64,000 nucleotides of DNA from Acidobacteriota bacterium (lineage in GTDB: Bacteria; Acidobacteriota; Terriglobia; Acidiferrales; UBA7541), in NCBI GenBank assembly GCA_003224085.1, contig QHYK01000060.1:1-64000 (forward strand), in the 5' to 3' direction. The notes under the pieces were generated by a model. It had not been told where the DNA came from. It saw only the letters and a list, made by a program, of their open reading frames with translations, and ran no database searches. Positions 18,315 to 26,629 of the stretch are shown here, piece after piece. The position numbers and the translations under genes were made by a program. How positions within the stretch are numbered: position 1 is the first letter of the stretch; the number at the start of each line of letters is the position of its first letter.

Positions 18315-19939
18315 TGCTCTCCGGCGGACACCTCCTTTCGGTGCTGATCTTCTTCCCTGCCGTCGGCGCGCTTGCGCTGCTGATGCTTCGGGGCGACGAT
18401 CACAAGTTCATTCGCTCCACCGCCATGCTCGTCGCGGCTGCGGAATTTCTTTTTTCGCTGCTGCTCCTGCGCGGCAGTCCGGTGGGGTCTTCCGGATATC
18501 ATCTCGAAGAATTCGCCAAATGGATTCCCGCGCCACCCATCCACTATCACCTTGGCGTCGACGGCATCAGCATGTTCCTCGTCCTGCTGACCACCTTCCT
18601 GACTCCGATTTCGGTCCTGGCTTCGTGGAACAGCATTCAGACCCGCGTGAAAGAATTTTTCGTGATGCTGCTACTGCTCGAAGTCGGCGTGGTGGGCGTT
18701 TTCTTCTCGCTCGACCTGTTCCTCTTCTTTCTTTTCTGGGAATTGATGCTGATTCCCATGGCGCTTCTGATTGGCATTTGGGGCCATGAGCGCCGCGTGT
18801 ACGCTGCGGTGAAATTCGTTCTCTACACCATGGCCGGCTCGATTCTGATGCTGGTCGGCATCATCTGGCTCTACAACGCCACGGGCACGTTTGATTTGCC
18901 GACGATTCAACAAGCGCTGGCAAATGGACAACTCATTCTCGAGCCGCGCACGGAAATGCTGCTCTTCCTGGCGTTCTTTTTTGCGTTCGCCATCAAAGTG
19001 CCGCTCTTTCCGCTGCACACCTGGCTGCCCGACGCGCACGTGGAAGCGCCGACGGCCGGTTCGGTTATGCTCGCGGGCGTGCTGCTGAAGCTCGGCACGT
19101 ACGGCATGATGCGCTTCTGCCTGCCGCTGTTTCCCGACGCTGCGCATCGCGCGGCGCGCTGGATCGCCGTGCTGGCGATCATCGGAATTATTTATGGCGC
19201 GCTGGTTTCGATGGTGCAGCCGAATTTGAAAAAACTGGTTGCGTATTCTTCGGTCAGCCATCTTGGGTTCGTGGTGCTCGGCATTTTCGCGTTTCACAAC
19301 ATTTCCATGCAGGGCGCGGTGTACCAGATGCTGGCGCACGGAATCTCCACGGGCGCGCTTTTCTTGCTTGTCGGCATGCTCCACGACCGCCGGCACACGT
19401 TCGAAATCAGCGAATTTGGCGGACTTTCCACGCCCATGCCGAAGTTCGCGGCGTTTTTCCTATTCGTGGCGCTTTCCTCGCTGGGACTGCCTATGCTTAA
19501 CGGCTTCGTTGGCGAATTTCTGATTCTGCTCGGCACCTATCAGCGGCACTGGGGCTGGGCCGCGTGGGCCGCGCTCGGCGTGATTCTCTCCGCGTGCTAC
19601 CTGCTGTGGTCGTACCAGCGCGTGTTCTTTGGCGAAGCCACCGGTGAGAAAAACCGCACACTGCCCGACGCTTCGGTTCGCGAGCAATGGATTCTTGCGA
19701 CCATGGCGGCGGTCACGCTGTGGATGGGCATCGGCTCGCCATTCATCACCCGGCGCACCGCGGCGGCCACGCAAACCGTGATGGATCAAATCGAACCGCA
19801 GCGCGCGTACGAAACAGCACTGCCAGCGGGCGTGAAACCGCAGGGCAAGAATGTTTCCACAAACGAGACGGCGCAAGCGAAGGGGGATTTTCCGGGCGGC
19901 GCGGCGACAATTTCCATCAAAAGGCTGGGCGTCCGTTAA
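18314..19939 (+). CDS. nuoM: NADH-quinone oxidoreductase subunit M (set 1)
   Basis: An antiporter-like membrane subunit of 541 residues. It shows FFLFWELMLIPMALLIGIWG with the conserved Glu, FPLHTWLPDAHVEAPTAGSV, and NLKKLVAYSSVSHLGFV. ATG 18314 sits on the nuoL stop (one-base overlap). The C-terminus after about residue 500 is polar and Lys/Gly rich, longer than a minimal NuoM. Confidence 0.94.
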   Translation: MLSGGHLLSVLIFFPAVGALALLMLRGDDHKFIRSTAMLVAAAEFLFSLLLLRGSPVGSSGYHLEEFAKWIPAPPIHYHLGVDGISMFLVLLTTFLTPISVLASWNSIQTRVKEFFVMLLLLEVGVVGVFFSLDLFLFFLFWELMLIPMALLIGIWGHERRVYAAVKFVLYTMAGSILMLVGIIWLYNATGTFDLPTIQQALANGQLILEPRTEMLLFLAFFFAFAIKVPLFPLHTWLPDAHVEAPTAGSVMLAGVLLKLGTYGMMRFCLPLFPDAAHRAARWIAVLAIIGIIYGALVSMVQPNLKKLVAYSSVSHLGFVVLGIFAFHNISMQGAVYQMLAHGISTGALFLLVGMLHDRRHTFEISEFGGLSTPMPKFAAFFLFVALSSLGLPMLNGFVGEFLILLGTYQRHWGWAAWAALGVILSACYLLWSYQRVFFGEATGEKNRTLPDASVREQWILATMAAVTLWMGIGSPFITRRTAAATQTVMDQIEPQRAYETALPAGVKPQGKNVSTNETAQAKGDFPGGAATISIKRLGVR

Positions 19940-21409
19940 ATGTTGCCGCAAGCCATCGACGCGTATCGCGTACTGCCCGAATTGATCTGGTGTGGCTTCG
20001 GCGTGCTCGTGATGCTGCTGCAGCCGTTCGTGCGCGGCCGGCAATTGTTCACGTTCCTGGCGCTGCTCGGCTCGCTCGCGGGAACCGCTGCGGCGTTCGC
20101 CTCTTTCCTTCACGGCGGACCGGGCTTCTCCGGTCTGGTCCAGTCGGATTCGTTCACTTTCTTTTTCCGGCTGCTGGTGGGCAGCGTTTCGTTCCTCGTG
20201 GTGCTGGCAGCGGGGCCCTATCTCGATCGGGAAAGACTGCCGGTCGCGGAGTTTTATGCGTTGCTATTTTTCGCCACCGCGGGCATGGGCGTGCTGGCGT
20301 CCGCGCAGGAACTGCTCACCGGTTTCATCGGGCTGGAGATGAGCTCGATCTCGAGCTACATCCTTGCCGGCTACAGGCGCGATTCGTTGAAGTCCAGCGA
20401 ATCGGCGATGAAATATTTTTTGCTGGGTTCGTTCGCTACAGCGTTTTTCCTTTATGGCATCGCACTGGTTTATGGCGCGACGGGCACGACGCGGCTCGAC
20501 AAAATGACCGCAGCCGATGTGACTTCGACCGGCACGCTGTTGAAACTCGGCCTTGCGATGATTTTGATCGGGCTGGGCTTCAAGGTCGCCGCGGCGCCAT
20601 TCCAGGTGTGGACGCCAGACGTTTACGAAGGCGCGCCGACGCCAGTAACGGCGCTTTTTTCCGCGGGACCAAAGGCTGCTGCGTTCGCGCTGCTGTTGCG
20701 CATTTTTGCGACGGTGCCCGCGGCGACACAGTACTGGTTCTGGGCGTTCTGGGTGCTCGCCGCGCTGACCATGTTCGCGGGAAACCTTGGCGCGCTGGTG
20801 CAAACCAACATGAAGCGGCTGCTGGCGTACAGCTCGATTGCGCACGCGGGATACATCCTGGTCGCGTTTGCCGCGGTCACGTCCATGGCGCAAGCCGGAT
20901 CGGCGGAGGCGGCGCCGGCTTATGCCGCGGTGCTGTTCTACCTCCTGAGCTACGCGCTGATGAAGCTGGGCGCCTTTACCGTCGTTTCGCAACTTGGCGG
21001 CTTCGGGGAGAAAAACCTGTCGCTCGACGATTACGCGGGACTGTCGCAGCGGCAGCCGTTTGTCGCGGCGATGCTGAGCATCTATCTGCTGTCGCTGCTC
21101 GGACTGCCGGTGACGGCGGGCTTCTTCGGCAAGTTCTACATTTTCAAGGCGGCGGTAAATTCGCATTTGATTTCGCTGGCCGTGCTCATGGCCATCAACA
21201 GCGTGATCGGCGCGTACTACTACCTGCGTGTGATGGTCGTGATGTACATGCGCGAACCGAGCGCGGAAGCGGCTGCAGCGGCGCCGGTTCCCTTCCCGCT
21301 CGGAGTGAACGCAGTTCTGCTCATCACGTTTGTGGGAACGATTCTATTCGGCGTGTACCCGAATCCCGTCATCCATTTCGTCCTGCGGCCGAATCTGCTC
21401 GGGCACTAA
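19940..21409 (+). CDS. nuoN: NADH-quinone oxidoreductase subunit N (set 1)
   Basis: An antiporter-like subunit of 489 residues and the last gene of set 1. It has GLEMSSISSYILAGYRRDSLKSSE, FQVWTPDVYEGAPTPVTA and NMKRLLAYSSIAHAGYIL. It starts immediately after the nuoM stop. No terminator hairpin was found within the next 60 bases. Confidence 0.94.
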   Translation: MLPQAIDAYRVLPELIWCGFGVLVMLLQPFVRGRQLFTFLALLGSLAGTAAAFASFLHGGPGFSGLVQSDSFTFFFRLLVGSVSFLVVLAAGPYLDRERLPVAEFYALLFFATAGMGVLASAQELLTGFIGLEMSSISSYILAGYRRDSLKSSESAMKYFLLGSFATAFFLYGIALVYGATGTTRLDKMTAADVTSTGTLLKLGLAMILIGLGFKVAAAPFQVWTPDVYEGAPTPVTALFSAGPKAAAFALLLRIFATVPAATQYWFWAFWVLAALTMFAGNLGALVQTNMKRLLAYSSIAHAGYILVAFAAVTSMAQAGSAEAAPAYAAVLFYLLSYALMKLGAFTVVSQLGGFGEKNLSLDDYAGLSQRQPFVAAMLSIYLLSLLGLPVTAGFFGKFYIFKAAVNSHLISLAVLMAINSVIGAYYYLRVMVVMYMREPSAEAAAAAPVPFPLGVNAVLLITFVGTILFGVYPNPVIHFVLRPNLLGH

Positions 21410-21469
21410 GGCCCCACCCGCCTCCTCGCGAAGAACTTCAAGTAATACTTTAGCTCCGGCCACAGGGGT

Positions 21470-21602
21470 GACCCCTCCACTTCCTCGGCAAGTACCTGTG
21501 AAGCGTACCGCGAGCTGATCGAGCAAGGACTCGCCCATGGGCGCAATGCCAAGGCCATCTGGCAGGATCTGGTCACCGATCACGGCTATCCCCGGTGGAT
21601 AT
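21470..21602 (+). mobile_element. IS21-family IstA transposase N-terminal remnant
   Basis: Between 21494 and 21598 one frame reads TCEAYRELIEQGLAHG and then RNAKAIWQDLVTDHGYP. This strongly resembles the N-terminal region of IstA-type IS21 transposases (CEPYRE-IE--L--GRNA-AIWQDLVD-HG). Nothing of the DDE core or IstB follows, so this is a short relic left by deletion. It lies just downstream of nuoN. Confidence 0.6.
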
Positions 21603-22042
21603 CTGAGCAGGATACGCGGATTTCTCTTTAATCCACTTCAAGAGTTTCGGAACATCGACTATGTGTCGGGTAGGCTCCTGATGAATTTCAACCTCAACTC
21701 GCTGTATCGTTTCATTTGTGTTAGATTCGCACCCAACAACTTCCAATCGATTCAATCCGCGAAGAACGGCCTCGTATAATGATTGTGCGTAAACTTCGAC
21801 GCGGTGTTCCTGAAACCTTTGGTGGAGTGAGTGGAGGGGGCTTGTGGCGCGTCTTCGTCCACTGGTCTGCTTCGACGAAATTGCCTGGGCAAAAGATATC
21901 GAAGGTGTGGCCTTCCGTGAATCGGACCTCGTTAATGGTCATCGCGTAATTCGTTGCCACGGACCACAAAGCATCGGCATTGCCGGCCGGTCACTGATCT
22001 GATGTGACCGCGCCGGAATTGCTCGAAATCGGCGACTTGGAA
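21603..22042. other. Intergenic region without a convincing gene
   Basis: This stretch lies between the IS21 relic and the DNA ligase gene. Two minus-strand frames of 60 and 82 codons (21573-21755 and 21721-21969) lack a good ribosome site or recognisable motif. The base composition is AT-richer than the nuo genes, fitting relic or acquired DNA. Confidence 0.5.
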
Positions 22043-23059
22043 CTATGCTCCCTTATCAACCTCTCGCGGATTCTTATCATCGCGCAGTCCTACAAACTTC
22101 GAATGCCTGAGCCGATCCGCCTCTGTCCACTCCAAGAATTCTATTTGGGCAACGGCTTCCGGGCGAAGCCATACGCACTCCTTCATTTTCTCTGCGGTGA
22201 GTTCATCTCCCCAACGGGATTTGTGTGTATCTGGCAAGTTAACGAAGGGCATCGTGGGCGAGACGAGATGACGAATTTTCTCGAAGACCTGGCGACGTGA
22301 TGCCGGGACAAAGCCATTGCGGACGCGAGCGACATAGACCAAATCTTTGCCGCGATAATAGCCCACAATCAGTGAATCAAAACCGTGGGGGCCAGGTATG
22401 TACCCGCCGATTACCAACTCCTGGCCTCGGCTCACGCGGTATTTAACCCACGCGCCCGTACGTTTTCCCGGCTCATAGAGGCTGCCGTAGCGTTTGGCGA
22501 CTACGCCTTCAAGATGTTGCTGCTGCACGGCGACAACTATGTTGTCAGCTGAAGTCTTGAACTGCTCGGAGATGCGGATGCGACCGGAGCGCAGTTTCAA
22601 AACAGATTTCATCAGCTCACGACGTTCGTGGAGCGGCAATTTGGTGCAATCGCGGTCCTTGCAAACGAGCAGGTCGAAGACAAAATAAAGCTTCCGCAAC
22701 GAGGCATCGCGCATCCAATCTTGCAACAGATTGAAATTGGGACGACCCGACTTATCGAGAGCCACGATTTCACCATCAACGACGGTGCCCTCGGGTAGCT
22801 CGCCAAGGGCCTCGACAATGTGCGGATACTGATGATTGAACGATTTGCGCCGCCGCGAATACAGGTCCACGCCGCGATCCGATTTGACACCAATAGCGCG
22901 GTAGCCATCGAGTTTAATCTCGTAAATCCATTCCCATCCGTCGGGCAGCTTTCTGACGGCGGCACAGTCCATCGGTTCGATGAATTCAGCCTTCCTTTTT
23001 GGCAAGGAACTTAGCGGACTCGCGCTGCGTCGTTGCGTCGCCGTTGCAGTTCTTTTCAT
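22043..23059 (-). CDS. ATP-dependent DNA ligase, LigD ligase-domain type
   Basis: A 338-residue ligase of the LigC/LigD ligase-domain type. Motif I is EIKLDGYRA with the adenylated Lys at about residue 49. Further nucleotidyltransferase motifs are VVDGEIVALD, FDLLV, EGVVAKRYGS and WVKYR, followed by an OB-fold with YVARVRNGFVP and the DNA-binding C-terminus (MKECVWLRPEAVAQIEFLEWT). Such ligases act in Ku-dependent or other repair; no Ku, polymerase or nuclease domain is adjacent. A C-terminal piece of a second such ligase lies at 56088-56390. ATG 23059 avoids an upstream extension without domain character. Confidence 0.9.
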   Translation of the reverse strand: MKRTATATQRRSASPLSSLPKRKAEFIEPMDCAAVRKLPDGWEWIYEIKLDGYRAIGVKSDRGVDLYSRRRKSFNHQYPHIVEALGELPEGTVVDGEIVALDKSGRPNFNLLQDWMRDASLRKLYFVFDLLVCKDRDCTKLPLHERRELMKSVLKLRSGRIRISEQFKTSADNIVVAVQQQHLEGVVAKRYGSLYEPGKRTGAWVKYRVSRGQELVIGGYIPGPHGFDSLIVGYYRGKDLVYVARVRNGFVPASRRQVFEKIRHLVSPTMPFVNLPDTHKSRWGDELTAEKMKECVWLRPEAVAQIEFLEWTEADRLRHSKFVGLRDDKNPREVDKGA

Positions 23060-23948
23060 TGGCCCTACATAGAAAATACTACACATTATGCCGCTGAATA
23101 TACGATTGCTGCGAAGCTGGAGCCAGTACAGCTAACCATTGAAGATCGCCGGGGCGCGCAGAGGCTTGAGCACGCACGGAAGATGCTCCAAAGAGCGGCT
23201 ACGAGGGTTAAGCGTGCAGCGACGATTGAGAAGAGATGGAAGCGGAGAGTAACAGCGCTCTGTAGAGCCGCCGCTCCACAAACATCCTGACCGTCGTGAG
23301 CCGTGCCCGGGCACGAAGAGCTAGGAGACACAATCTTCATTGAGCGTATGGATGAAACAGGCGTAACCAGGTTGGCTCTACCGCCACGCGTGGCAACCGC
23401 TATCGCGGCCCAGCGCGTGACGGTGGCCGTTTCGGTGCCGGGAATTCGCCGATAAGAACGCGGGATGGGACGCGCATCTCCGATTTGAAGTGGGACAGCA
23501 CGTAACAGGCAGGAAAGACGCGGGTTGCAAACTCCGAAATGGCCATGGGACAACGAGGCGAAGTCTTCGGGCAGCCCGGCCAGAGTTCCTCTTGCCGGTT
23601 CTCGCTGGCGTTCCCACCGTTCCGCCGCCCAGTGCGGATGCGGCGGAACTGGAACGCGGAACGCTGCGATGCCAGCCGGCCCCTCACCGAGCTCCGGCGA
23701 CCGCATGCCGGATGTTGCTGGCCCGCACCAGGTTCCTTGCATCCGGGTGGGGAACAAATGCCGGGGGTACGGGGGCAGGGCCCTGTAGGGGAGCCCACCC
23801 ACCCCGGCAATTCGTATGGTTATCAAAACAAGGGGACATAAGACAAGGGGTTATAAAATTTGACCGCTGGAAGTTGGTGAAAAGAAAGAGGTTTAAAAAG
23901 TGCAACAAATTTGATCCAAGGCTGTCGAATCTAAAAGAGAGGTGCGCA
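23060..23948. other. Long intergenic region without a convincing gene
   Basis: About 890 bases between the ligase and the outer-membrane protein gene. Open frames exist on both strands (up to 246 codons, minus), but they are Pro/Arg/Ser rich with no start signal or motif, as expected by chance in GC-rich DNA. Near the right end AT-rich DNA (23830-23940) probably carries the promoter of the barrel protein gene. Confidence 0.5.
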
Positions 23949-24551
23949 ATGAAGTGGGCGCGGCTGAATCTCGGTATGGTCCTCGTTTTCGCTTTTGCCA
24001 CTACATCACGCGCGCAGGATCGAGTCGAGGTGTTTGGAGGTTACTCGTACGTCCGCGCGTCAGTGAACGTGAACGCAACGGGGCAGCTCATCTGCCCGGG
24101 TCCGCCCTGCCCAACAAAGACCTTCAGCGCCAATCCCAACTTGAACGGGTGGGAAGCCAACCTCCGATACAAGCCTCTTCGGACTATCGGCCTGGTTGCG
24201 GATTTCGGAGGCAACTATGGAGCACTCCCGGGCAATTTAGGTAATGAGAGCACGCACGTAAACACTTACCTGTTGGGCCCGCAAATCTGTTTTCCAGGGC
24301 GAATCTCGCCGTTCGTGCACGCTTTATTCGGTGGGGCCCATGAGTCCACTGGCAGCGGCGTGGGCAATCTCTACTTCTTCCCTGCGCATTCAAGCAACGC
24401 GTTTGCTCTGGCACTAGGTGGCGGCGTTGACGTCAAAGCGCTCCAGTCTGTGCACGTGCGCCTTATTCAGGTTGAGTACCTAGGTTCAAATCTCCCTCCC
24501 AGCTTTCAGAACCAGGTTCGCACATCGGCCGGTTTGGTATTTCAGTTCTGA
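23949..24551 (+). CDS. Outer-membrane beta-barrel protein (OmpA-like barrel)
   Basis: A 200-residue exported protein. The signal peptide is MKWARLNLGMVLVFAFATTSRAQ; mature strands follow (VEVFGGYSYVRASV, WEANLRYKPLRTIGLVADFGG, VSPFVHALFGGAH-like, LGGGVDVKALQSVHVRLIQVEY) and the end is SAGLVFQF with a terminal aromatic, typical of eight-stranded barrels. ATG 23949 is preceded by GAGAGG. The upstream in-frame extension is not conserved in character. The role is structural or unknown. Confidence 0.8.
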   Translation: MKWARLNLGMVLVFAFATTSRAQDRVEVFGGYSYVRASVNVNATGQLICPGPPCPTKTFSANPNLNGWEANLRYKPLRTIGLVADFGGNYGALPGNLGNESTHVNTYLLGPQICFPGRISPFVHALFGGAHESTGSGVGNLYFFPAHSSNAFALALGGGVDVKALQSVHVRLIQVEYLGSNLPPSFQNQVRTSAGLVFQF

Positions 24552-24619
24552 TCGCTGGTGATCGCCGACTCGGAGGCGGAAGCTCCCGGGCCGTTTGCAT
24601 TTTGCAGCGACCAGACAAG

Positions 24620-24642
24620 GGGACGGGCTGAAAGCCCGTCCC
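24620..24642. terminator. Hairpin between convergent genes, probable terminator
   Basis: GGGACGGGCT, loop GAA, AGCCCGTCCC form a perfect ten-pair stem followed by TTTATAT. It lies between the barrel protein gene (+) and atpE (-), so it can end both transcripts, although the U tract is weak. It contains the GGGCTGAAAGCCC core also seen as a hairpin at 25076-25093. Confidence 0.6.
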
Positions 24643-24670
24643 TTTATATCCGCTTATATCCGCGAAGGCG

Positions 24671-24979
24671 TTAGACTTTGAGGGCGATCATGGCAAGGGT
24701 GAAGAGCACCAGGGTCTCGACGAACACCAAGCCAAGGATCATGGCCGCGCGAATTGCACCGGCGGCTCCGGGGTTGCGCGCCATGCCTTCGCATGCCGCC
24801 GAAGCAATACGGCCCTGCGCCAGGCCGCAACCAAACGCGGCGATGGCCATGCCAAATCCAACCGCAATTCCGGAAAAGGCCTTGCTGCTTCCACCGGTCT
24901 GGTCCTGCGCCAAAGCGGCAGGCGCAAACATAATTACCAAGGCGAGCACCGTCAACATCCACATCCACTGCTTTTTCAT
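24671..24979 (-). CDS. atpE: ATP synthase F0 subunit c, with N-terminal signal-like extension
   Basis: The rotor-ring subunit, 102 residues. The first 25 or so (KKQWMWMLTVLALVIMFAPA, ending ALAQ) look like a cleavable signal peptide, giving a mature hairpin of about 77 residues. The polar loop is ARNPGAAG, and the ion-binding carboxylate is the Glu in VFVETLVLF. Aligned by eye to Ilyobacter subunit c, a Gln in GLAQGR matches Gln32 and the Thr after Glu matches Ser66, resembling sodium-binding rings. A strong AAGGAGG precedes ATG 24979. It is the last gene of the nuo set 2-atp run. Confidence 0.93.
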   Translation of the reverse strand: MKKQWMWMLTVLALVIMFAPAALAQDQTGGSSKAFSGIAVGFGMAIAAFGCGLAQGRIASAACEGMARNPGAAGAIRAAMILGLVFVETLVLFTLAMIALKV

Positions 24980-25075
24980 CACTGCCTCCTTAGAAGCCGC
25001 CAGGAGGTGGTTCCCGGACACCGTGCAGCCGGGCTCACACTGGCGGCAAAACCAAAACCGAGGCGCAGAGAAGAT

Positions 25076-25093
25076 GCCGGGCTGAAGCCCGGC
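25076..25093. repeat. GGGCTGAAGCCC-type hairpin between atpB and atpE
   Basis: GCCGGGC, loop TGAA, GCCCGGC is a perfect seven-pair stem in the 127-base gap between atpB and atpE. A related core is in the hairpin at 24620-24642. No T tract follows on either strand, so it may act on mRNA processing or differential expression of atpE rather than ending transcription. Confidence 0.5.
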
Positions 25094-25106
25094 GCTACAT
25101 GCAAAC

Positions 25107-25943
25107 CTAGTGCTCTTCCGCCGTGGCCAAGCCCAGATAGACGGAAGGAAGAACGGTAAAGACGTAAGCTTGAATGACGGACACAAAGATGTGCAAGCCG
25201 ATGAACGCCACAGGGATGGTGGCGGGGAAAATGGCCAGAATGACGCCAAGCACGGGAGATTTGCTCCATCCAAAGCTAGCGCCGCCGGCGAGAAGTCCAA
25301 GGAAAATCAAGTAAATCAGATCGCTGGCAAACATGTTGGCCCAGAGACGAACGGTGAGGGAGAGGACACGCGCGGTAGTGCTGACGATTTCGACGGGAAA
25401 CAGCAGGATTGCGAGGATCCACGAGCCCAGGTCTTTAGGCGAGCCCGCAAACGTCAGCAAATAGTGGACGAGGCCATGGCGTCGGATGCCCTGCCAATTG
25501 AAGTAGATAAAAGTGAGAACGGCGCAGGCCAGCGGGACGGTGACGTTTCCCGTGGGCGCTTGCAAAAAACTGCCGGGAAAAGCGCCCATGAGGTTGCCGA
25601 TGAGGACAAACACGGAAATGGCTCCGACAAAGGGAATGAATTGGGCGGCGCCATGATGGACATTTTCTTCAAGGAGATCCTTAATGCCGAAGCCCAGGGG
25701 GTTCGTGAGCAGAATCTCGGCCACTTGTTGCATCGGCCCGGGCTTCTCGACGGAGAGGCGCGAACGCAGGACAAGAGCAAAAATCGTTCCGACGATTACG
25801 ACAACGCAAGCCATAACCACGTGTTCGGGGATGGGCAACTCCGGGTTGCTGGGCTGGATGCGCAAAGCGGCCAGCAGGACCAGCGCAGAGTGCCCCAGGT
25901 GATGATTCACGAATTGCGTCAGCCAAGTGACCTGTTCAGGCAT
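25107..25943 (-). CDS. atpB: ATP synthase F0 subunit a
   Basis: The stator channel subunit, 278 residues. The essential Arg lies in SLTVRLWANMFASD; the family pattern FVFVLIGNLMGAFPG and the C-terminal HIFVSVIQAYVFTVL are present. It follows atpI by three bases and precedes atpE. F1 genes and atpF/atpH are not in the window, so the ATP synthase operon is split. Confidence 0.95.
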   Translation of the reverse strand: MPEQVTWLTQFVNHHLGHSALVLLAALRIQPSNPELPIPEHVVMACVVVIVGTIFALVLRSRLSVEKPGPMQQVAEILLTNPLGFGIKDLLEENVHHGAAQFIPFVGAISVFVLIGNLMGAFPGSFLQAPTGNVTVPLACAVLTFIYFNWQGIRRHGLVHYLLTFAGSPKDLGSWILAILLFPVEIVSTTARVLSLTVRLWANMFASDLIYLIFLGLLAGGASFGWSKSPVLGVILAIFPATIPVAFIGLHIFVSVIQAYVFTVLPSVYLGLATAEEH

Positions 25944-25946
25944 TCG

Positions 25947-26372
25947 TCAGTCCGCCGGATTCAGGATTTCCCACGCACTGGCCGCAATCGCCGCCGCGGC
26001 CAAGGCGCAAAAACCCAAGACCATGCTGCCAAGGGGAACGTGTAGAAAAATAAAAATAACATAGACCGTGAAGCCCAGCAACCCGTAGCGAAACAGCGCG
26101 GCAAGATAAGTCGTGATGGGTACTCTGGGCTCTTGGCCGCCTTTCTGGGCCGTGGAAACCACGACGAGCGTGTCCACGGCGCGCTTCAGCCAGCGGAAAT
26201 TGAGCCAGCCCAGGGCAGTTCCGACGGCCAAGCCGGCGGCCCAGGGGTTGTGGCGGAGAGCGGCGGCGATTGCCGCGGCAGCGAAGCCGAAGAGCAAAGT
26301 GAGCCAGCCGATGCGGCGTTCGGTTTGCTCGCCGGTCGCGGGAGCAACTGGCTCAGCCGCTTTAGCGTCCAT
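25947..26372 (-). CDS. atpI: ATP synthase subunit I (AtpI-like)
   Basis: A 141-residue protein with four hydrophobic spans (WLTLLFGFAAAAIAAAL, PWAAGLAVGTALGWLNF, LAALFRYGLLGFTVYVIFIF and MVLGFCALAAAAIAASAW). The pattern GLAVGTALGWLNFRWLKR fits AtpI, which helps assemble the c ring. It is placed between atpZ and atpB with gaps of two or three bases. Confidence 0.8.
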   Translation of the reverse strand: MDAKAAEPVAPATGEQTERRIGWLTLLFGFAAAAIAAALRHNPWAAGLAVGTALGWLNFRWLKRAVDTLVVVSTAQKGGQEPRVPITTYLAALFRYGLLGFTVYVIFIFLHVPLGSMVLGFCALAAAAIAASAWEILNPAD

Positions 26373-26374
26373 TG

Positions 26375-26629
26375 CTACTCCCCCGGGAGACGGCGTAAGA
26401 CTTCGCGCACGCCAGCGAAAAATCCTATGGCTCCCAGCACGAGCGTGAGCCAGGGCCTGGTGTGCAGCCAGCGGTCCAGCAAATATCCCATGGCGGCGGC
26501 GACGGCAATGGGACCGACTAAAGTGAACGGCAACTCGAATGCGAGCGCCGGACCCGAGGCAAACTCCTTCGCTTTTTTCTTTGCCGGCGCCGTCGATGAA
26601 TGTTCGTCGGGTTTATCGTCCGAAGGCAT
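26375..26629 (-). CDS. atpZ: AtpZ/AtpI-family F0F1-ATPase accessory subunit
   Basis: An 84-residue protein with a charged N-terminus (MPSDDKPDEHSS...) and two spans (LPFTLVGPIAVAAAMGYLLDRWL and PWLTLVLGAIGFFAGVREVLRRL). The layout GYLLDRWLHT-P-LTLVLGAIGFFAG is typical of AtpZ, a partner of AtpI in c-ring assembly. ATG 26629 overlaps the 3' end of nuoN2 by 17 bases, joining the complex I and ATP synthase genes in one unit. Confidence 0.8.
   Translation of the reverse strand: MPSDDKPDEHSSTAPAKKKAKEFASGPALAFELPFTLVGPIAVAAAMGYLLDRWLHTRPWLTLVLGAIGFFAGVREVLRRLPGE

Noticed and set aside
19687-21453. Second plus-strand frame (588 codons) over nuoN set 1
   Set aside because: It is the +1 shadow of nuoN, full of Arg, Gly and Ala with no membrane pattern; nuoN is certain.
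23086-23826. Minus-strand 246-codon open frame downstream of the barrel-gene promoter
   Set aside because: No start signal, Pro/Arg/Ser-rich composition and no motif; overlapping frames on the other strand are equally long.
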